Shown: positions 60,471 to 64,000 of the stretch, one piece after another
Layout: every line of letters starts with the position of its first letter
Numbering within the stretch: the stretch's first letter is position 1
NCBI GenBank assembly: GCA_039030335.1
Contig: JBCCEJ010000020.1
Coordinates: 9,358 to 73,357, forward strand
Direction: 5' to 3'
DNA from: JBCCEJ01 sp039030335
GTDB lineage: Bacteria; Pseudomonadota; Gammaproteobacteria; HK1
Length of the DNA stretch: 64,000 nucleotides
The notes under the pieces: generated by a model
Told to the model about the DNA's origin: nothing
Database searches by the model: none
Seen by the model: the letters and a program-made list of their open reading frames with translations, nothing else
Program-made: the position numbers and the translations under genes

Positions 60471-62825
60471 TTGGCTGAATCCGTTGCCGCCGGGACCGCC
60501 CCTGACACGCCCACGGTCATCGAACGCTACGGCCGATGGCTCACGGCACGACCCTGGCACGTAACGTTAGCCTCGATCGTGCTCATCACGCTCGTGTCAT
60601 CGGGGGTCACGCGGCTCAAGCTGACCAATGATTTTCGTGCGTTCTTCGGCCCGGACAACCCCGAGTTGGTCGAGCTGACTGCGTTCGAGGAAACTTATGA
60701 ACGCCAGCAGAACGTAACCTTTCTGTTGATCGCACCGGACGCAACCGTGTTCACGGCCAACGGCATCCGGCTCATCTCGGCGTTGACCGACGCCGGTTGG
60801 CAGGTCCCCTATTCGCGACGCGTGACGTCGCTCACGAATTTCCAGCACACGCGCGCGGACGGCGACGATCTGATTGTCGCGGCCCTGTATGACGGCGAAA
60901 TTCCGCTCGATGCAACGACGCTCCAGCGCATTCGTAAGATCGCGTTGTCGGAACCATCACTCGTCAACCGCTTCGTTTCACGCACCGGTGAAGCCGCCGT
61001 GGTTTCCGTCGCCGTCACGCTGCCCCCAGCGGATGCGAACGCGAATGGCGAAGTCGTGGCATTTGCCAAATCCGCAGCCGATCGGCTCGGGAGGCAATTC
61101 CCCGGCATCGAAATCGCCATCGGAGGCACGACGACGACCGACGTCACACTGGGCGAAGCCGTACAGCGCGATATCCGTGAGCTCATTTTGCTCAGCTACC
61201 TCGTGATCATTTGTGGGCTGTTGCTGCTGCTCCGCCACGTCGGCGGCGTCATCGCAACACTGCTCGTGATCAGCCCGTCTATCGTCATGACGATGGGAGT
61301 CTTCGGCTGGATGGGCGCAACGCTGGAGCCGACCGCCGGCTTCGTGCCGAGTATCGTTATGACGATCGCGGTCGCTGACAGCGTTCACATGCTCGCCGCG
61401 TTCTACTACGAGATGCGCAGGGGACGCGACCGCGAAGCGGCGGTCATCGAGGCGTTGCGCGTAAACGCAAACCCGATCGCACTGACTTCGATCACGACCG
61501 CGATCGGCGTTTTGATGCTGAACTTCAGCGACTCCCCACCGTACAACGAACTTGGAAACATGATCGCGGTAGGCGTCGTGTGGGCCTGGGCGCTGTCGAT
61601 GACCTTCCTGCCGGCGTTGCTGTTGATGATGCCACTCAGGCACCCTGGGCGCGGTCGTGCACTGGAAGCCCGGATGGACCGGTTGGCCGAAGTCCTGATC
61701 CGACGACGCAAAGCCTTCCTCATCGGCATGAGTATCGTCGTGATTGCGATCGCCTCTCTCATCCCCCGCAACGAAATCGGCGAACAGTGGCACGCCTATT
61801 TCGATGAGACCTTTGCAGCGCAGCGCGCCATCGACGCCTATGCCGAATACATGGGCGGTCAGCATTTCATTCAGTACAACCTGCGCGCCGGGGAAGATGA
61901 CGGCATCAATGACCCGACGTATCTGCGCGAAGTCGAAGCATTCGCGACCTGGTTGGAAGCACAGCCGGAAGTCACCGATGTAGATCGCATCACCGAACTG
62001 CTGGCCCGGCTGAACATGAATCTGCACGGTGACGATCCGGCCATGCGCGCGCTGCCACACTCGCGGGACCTCGCCGCCCAGCTGCTGTTGATGTACGAGT
62101 TATCACTGCCGCTTGGCATGGGCCTCGAAAACACCGTGAACGTGGCACGCTCGGGCTCCAGGATGACGGTTACCCTGAAGCGGACGACGTCGGAAAAGCT
62201 GCTCGCCTTCGACGCACGGGCGATGCGCTGGGTAGCCACGCATGCGCCCTCGCTGAAGGTTGCCCAGGGCACTGGCATCGATCTCATCTTCGCGCACATC
62301 AATCACCGCAATATCCGCTCTCTACTGTTTGGCATGGCCCTTGCGCTCGTATTGATCTCCGCACTGCTGATGGTCGCACTGCGCTCGCTGAAGCTCGGCA
62401 TGCTGAGCCTGGTCACGAACCTCGCACCGGCCGGACTCGCGTATGGCACGTGGGCGGTGTTCGATGGATTGATCGACCTTTCGGCCTCGGTCGTGATCTG
62501 CATGAGCATCGGTATCGTCGTCGACGACACCGTGCACTTCCTCAGCAAATACCGACGCGCGAGGCGTGAGGGGCGTCAGGACGCCGCAAATTCGCTGCGT
62601 TACACGTTTCACACCGTCGGTGTTGCTCTGACCATCACAACCGCCGTGCTGGTCGCTGGCTTCAGTGTCTTGACGGCATCACACTTCTCGCCGACGGAAA
62701 CCACCGGCGCACTGATGGCGATCACGCTCGCCTACGCACTGTTGGTCGACTTCCTGCTGTTGCCGCCGCTCTTGTTGATGGTGGACGCTGACAACCAGCC
62801 TGTGGACAATGCGGCGCACACTTGA
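60471..62825 (+). CDS. RND-superfamily (MMPL/sterol-sensing-domain-like) transporter
   Basis: 784 residues, TTG start at 60471 with GGGAT upstream; no ATG fits better. The topology is duplicated: helix about 33-50, a large periplasmic loop, helices about 235-395, a second helix near 420, a second periplasmic loop and helices about 620-770. PSIVMTIAVADSVHMLAAFYYEMRRGRDR and the matching SIGIVVDDTVHFLSKYRRARREGR are the SSD/MMPL repeat motifs with acidic residues for proton flow. This family exports or moves lipids, hopanoids or sterol-like molecules. Probably co-transcribed with the molybdenum hydroxylase gene. Confidence 0.87.
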   Translation: MAESVAAGTAPDTPTVIERYGRWLTARPWHVTLASIVLITLVSSGVTRLKLTNDFRAFFGPDNPELVELTAFEETYERQQNVTFLLIAPDATVFTANGIRLISALTDAGWQVPYSRRVTSLTNFQHTRADGDDLIVAALYDGEIPLDATTLQRIRKIALSEPSLVNRFVSRTGEAAVVSVAVTLPPADANANGEVVAFAKSAADRLGRQFPGIEIAIGGTTTTDVTLGEAVQRDIRELILLSYLVIICGLLLLLRHVGGVIATLLVISPSIVMTMGVFGWMGATLEPTAGFVPSIVMTIAVADSVHMLAAFYYEMRRGRDREAAVIEALRVNANPIALTSITTAIGVLMLNFSDSPPYNELGNMIAVGVVWAWALSMTFLPALLLMMPLRHPGRGRALEARMDRLAEVLIRRRKAFLIGMSIVVIAIASLIPRNEIGEQWHAYFDETFAAQRAIDAYAEYMGGQHFIQYNLRAGEDDGINDPTYLREVEAFATWLEAQPEVTDVDRITELLARLNMNLHGDDPAMRALPHSRDLAAQLLLMYELSLPLGMGLENTVNVARSGSRMTVTLKRTTSEKLLAFDARAMRWVATHAPSLKVAQGTGIDLIFAHINHRNIRSLLFGMALALVLISALLMVALRSLKLGMLSLVTNLAPAGLAYGTWAVFDGLIDLSASVVICMSIGIVVDDTVHFLSKYRRARREGRQDAANSLRYTFHTVGVALTITTAVLVAGFSVLTASHFSPTETTGALMAITLAYALLVDFLLLPPLLLMVDADNQPVDNAAHT

Positions 62826-62906
62826 TCAACGCCATGCGGGCTCGATGTCCGCGCCACGGTCACCGCGCCCGGGGTAGTGGCGAACGTCGCCGGAGATGCC
62901 GTACTG

Positions 62907-63881
62907 ATGACCATGCAAAACACCCCGCTATTGCTGTCGCGACTGATGGATCGAGCCGCCAGCCTGTCTCCTGGCGAACAGATCGTGACCTTGCAGGCAG
63001 GCGGAGCGCACTATCAGACCTACGCTGAATCGCGCGCCCGCGCGTGTCAGCTCGCCAACGCGCTGAAGCGCCACGGCATCCAGGTGGGCGACCGCGTCGC
63101 AACTTTCATGTGGAACGGCTATCGGCATCTGGAGGCGTACCATGCGGTGCCGTCGATGGGGGCCGTGCTGCATACGCTCAACATCCGCCTTGGCCCCGAT
63201 GACCTCGACTACATCATCAACCACGCGAGCGACCGCGTGATCATAGTGGATGCCGACGTACTGCCAGCCCTCGAACGCGTGGCCGGGCGCATGCCGTGTG
63301 TCGAGAAGATCGTCGTCTGTGCGGATGACACGCCGTGGAGCACAGGCCTGCCGAATGCGGTCGACTACGAGGAGTTCATCGCGGGGGAAGACACCGACTA
63401 CGCGTGGCCGGACATCGACGAAAATTCACCACTCGGACTTTGCTATACGAGCGGCACGACGGGTAAACCAAAGGGCGTCATGTACACCCACCGGTCGACG
63501 TATCTGCACACGATGGCCGTCGCCCAGACCGACGTCATGTCGCTGTCGGCGACCGATGCTCTCTGCGGTATCGTGCCGATGTTTCACGCGATGGGATGGG
63601 GCATGCCGTTCGCGGCCAACATGGTGGGCTGCAAACAGGTGATGCCACATCGTTTCATGGTGCCGGACAAACTGCTGGATCTGATCTCGGCAGAAGGGGT
63701 GACGGTCTCAGCTGGCGTACCGACCATCTGGCAAGGCGCGCGCGCGGCCATCATGGCCGAGCCGGAGCGCTGGAACCTGAGCGAATTGAAGCGCCTGACC
63801 TGTGGAGGGTCCGCCCCGCCCCTCGAAATGTTGCGCTGGTGTACTTGGCAAAGGGTTTGGAATCATCGCACTTTGGATTGA
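62907..63881 (+). pseudogene. Long-chain acyl-CoA synthetase (AMP-binding), truncated at about 63840
   Basis: From ATG 62907 (GTG 62877 is an alternative). AMP-binding enzyme motifs are intact up to the break: PGEQIVTLQ, FMWNGYRHLEAYHAVPSMGAVLHTLNIRL, the P-loop YTSGTTGKPKGVMYTHRS, and FHAMGWGMPFAANMVG. The protein then runs normally to LTCGGSAPPLEMLRW, where a family member of about 540 residues should continue towards the WGMTE motif. Instead, after about 63840 the frame gives a short unrelated tail and stops at 63881, losing about 40% of the enzyme. Base composition also changes there (about 65% GC before, about 48% after). Either a true insertion or an assembly chimera. Confidence 0.8.
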
Positions 63882-64000
63882 CGCATCGGTCGCTGGCTGG
63901 CTGGAGAGCTCCGCATCTCATACACAATATTTCCGTCACTGCATAACGATCCAAAGGAGAGTCTTTGTCCTTCATTGGCATTTCACGTTCTTGTTCGCAA
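63841..64000 (-). CDS. Fragment of a Cys-rich zinc-binding protein, running in from the window end
   Basis: On the minus strand the frame is open from the window edge (an ATG lies at 63981) and encodes LDRYAVTEILCMRCGALQP, then SDRCVNPKCDD and KPFAKYT before it meets the broken synthetase at about 63840. The pattern CxxC, C, C with QP and AKY resembles the CHY/CTCHY-type zinc fingers of RCHY1/PirH2-like proteins, which are mainly eukaryotic. The piece has lower GC than the rest of the window. Identity is tentative, since only about 45 residues are visible. Confidence 0.35.

Overview
The window is a high-GC (about 60-65%) bacterial chromosome segment, densely packed with genes on both strands. 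No rRNA, tRNA, CRISPR array or insertion sequence was recognised. The gene content suggests a free-living, aerobic member of the Pseudomonadota, most likely a gammaproteobacterium. Pointers are a secretin, a Bfd/bacterioferritin pair, an E. coli-length Lhr helicase, the imelysin/di-heme/DUF1513 iron operon, class III alcohol dehydrogenase, and many acyl-CoA, SDR and dioxygenase genes. The assignment is inferred from gene content only.

Layout. 1-1779: 3' part of a secretin gene. 1831-6942: iron block, with a DUF1111 di-heme protein, an imelysin lipoprotein and a DUF1513 protein, then bfd and a FeoA-like gene divergent from bfr. 6982-10491: HIBADH-type dehydrogenase, histone-deacetylase-like hydrolase and glutathione-dependent formaldehyde dehydrogenase. 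10603-17722: signalling block (LysM-FecR protein, CHASE2 histidine kinase, single-domain response regulator, membrane protein with two FHA domains). 18046-22999: FAD oxidoreductase, atypical SDR, aspartate dehydrogenase, HAD protein and an unrecognised protein. 23041-29205: msrA-lhr-nei operon. 29307-31273: two-component pair. 31306-37853: prephenate dehydratase, hydrolase, enoyl-CoA hydratase, acyl-CoA dehydrogenase, TPR protein and IlvD/Edd dehydratase. 37983-45752: gcvT-capA, a DsbA-like isomerase, ahcY and metK (activated methyl cycle), an SDR and a GFA-fold protein. 46087-52214: SH3 protein, amidohydrolase, then a selenoprotein gene, cofC and a fused cofGH. 52236-57813: ogt, a coiled-coil lipoprotein, a PhyH dioxygenase, a second selenoprotein, MAPEG protein, small membrane protein and an FAH-fold hydratase. 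58108-63840: molybdenum hydroxylase large subunit, RND/MMPL transporter and a broken acyl-CoA synthetase.

The most interesting signal is two AhpD-like genes interrupted at exactly the second position of their CxxC redox motif by an in-frame TGA (48620-48622 and 55696-55698). Each continues in the same frame through the conserved His. Each TGA is followed 21-24 nt later by a hairpin of the kind expected for a bacterial SECIS element; the second has a GGUC loop. I read both as selenocysteine proteins. The first overlaps cofC by ATGA and is followed by a fused FO synthase, so F420 cofactor synthesis sits directly behind a selenocysteine codon. This raises the possibility that cofC translation depends on selenium supply.

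Other points of note are a lhr gene with no ATG/GTG/TTG start but a well-placed CTG overlapping the msrA stop, a repeat-rich linker between two FHA domains, a secretin with an extra C-terminal domain, and an abrupt break near 63840 that looks like an assembly chimera.
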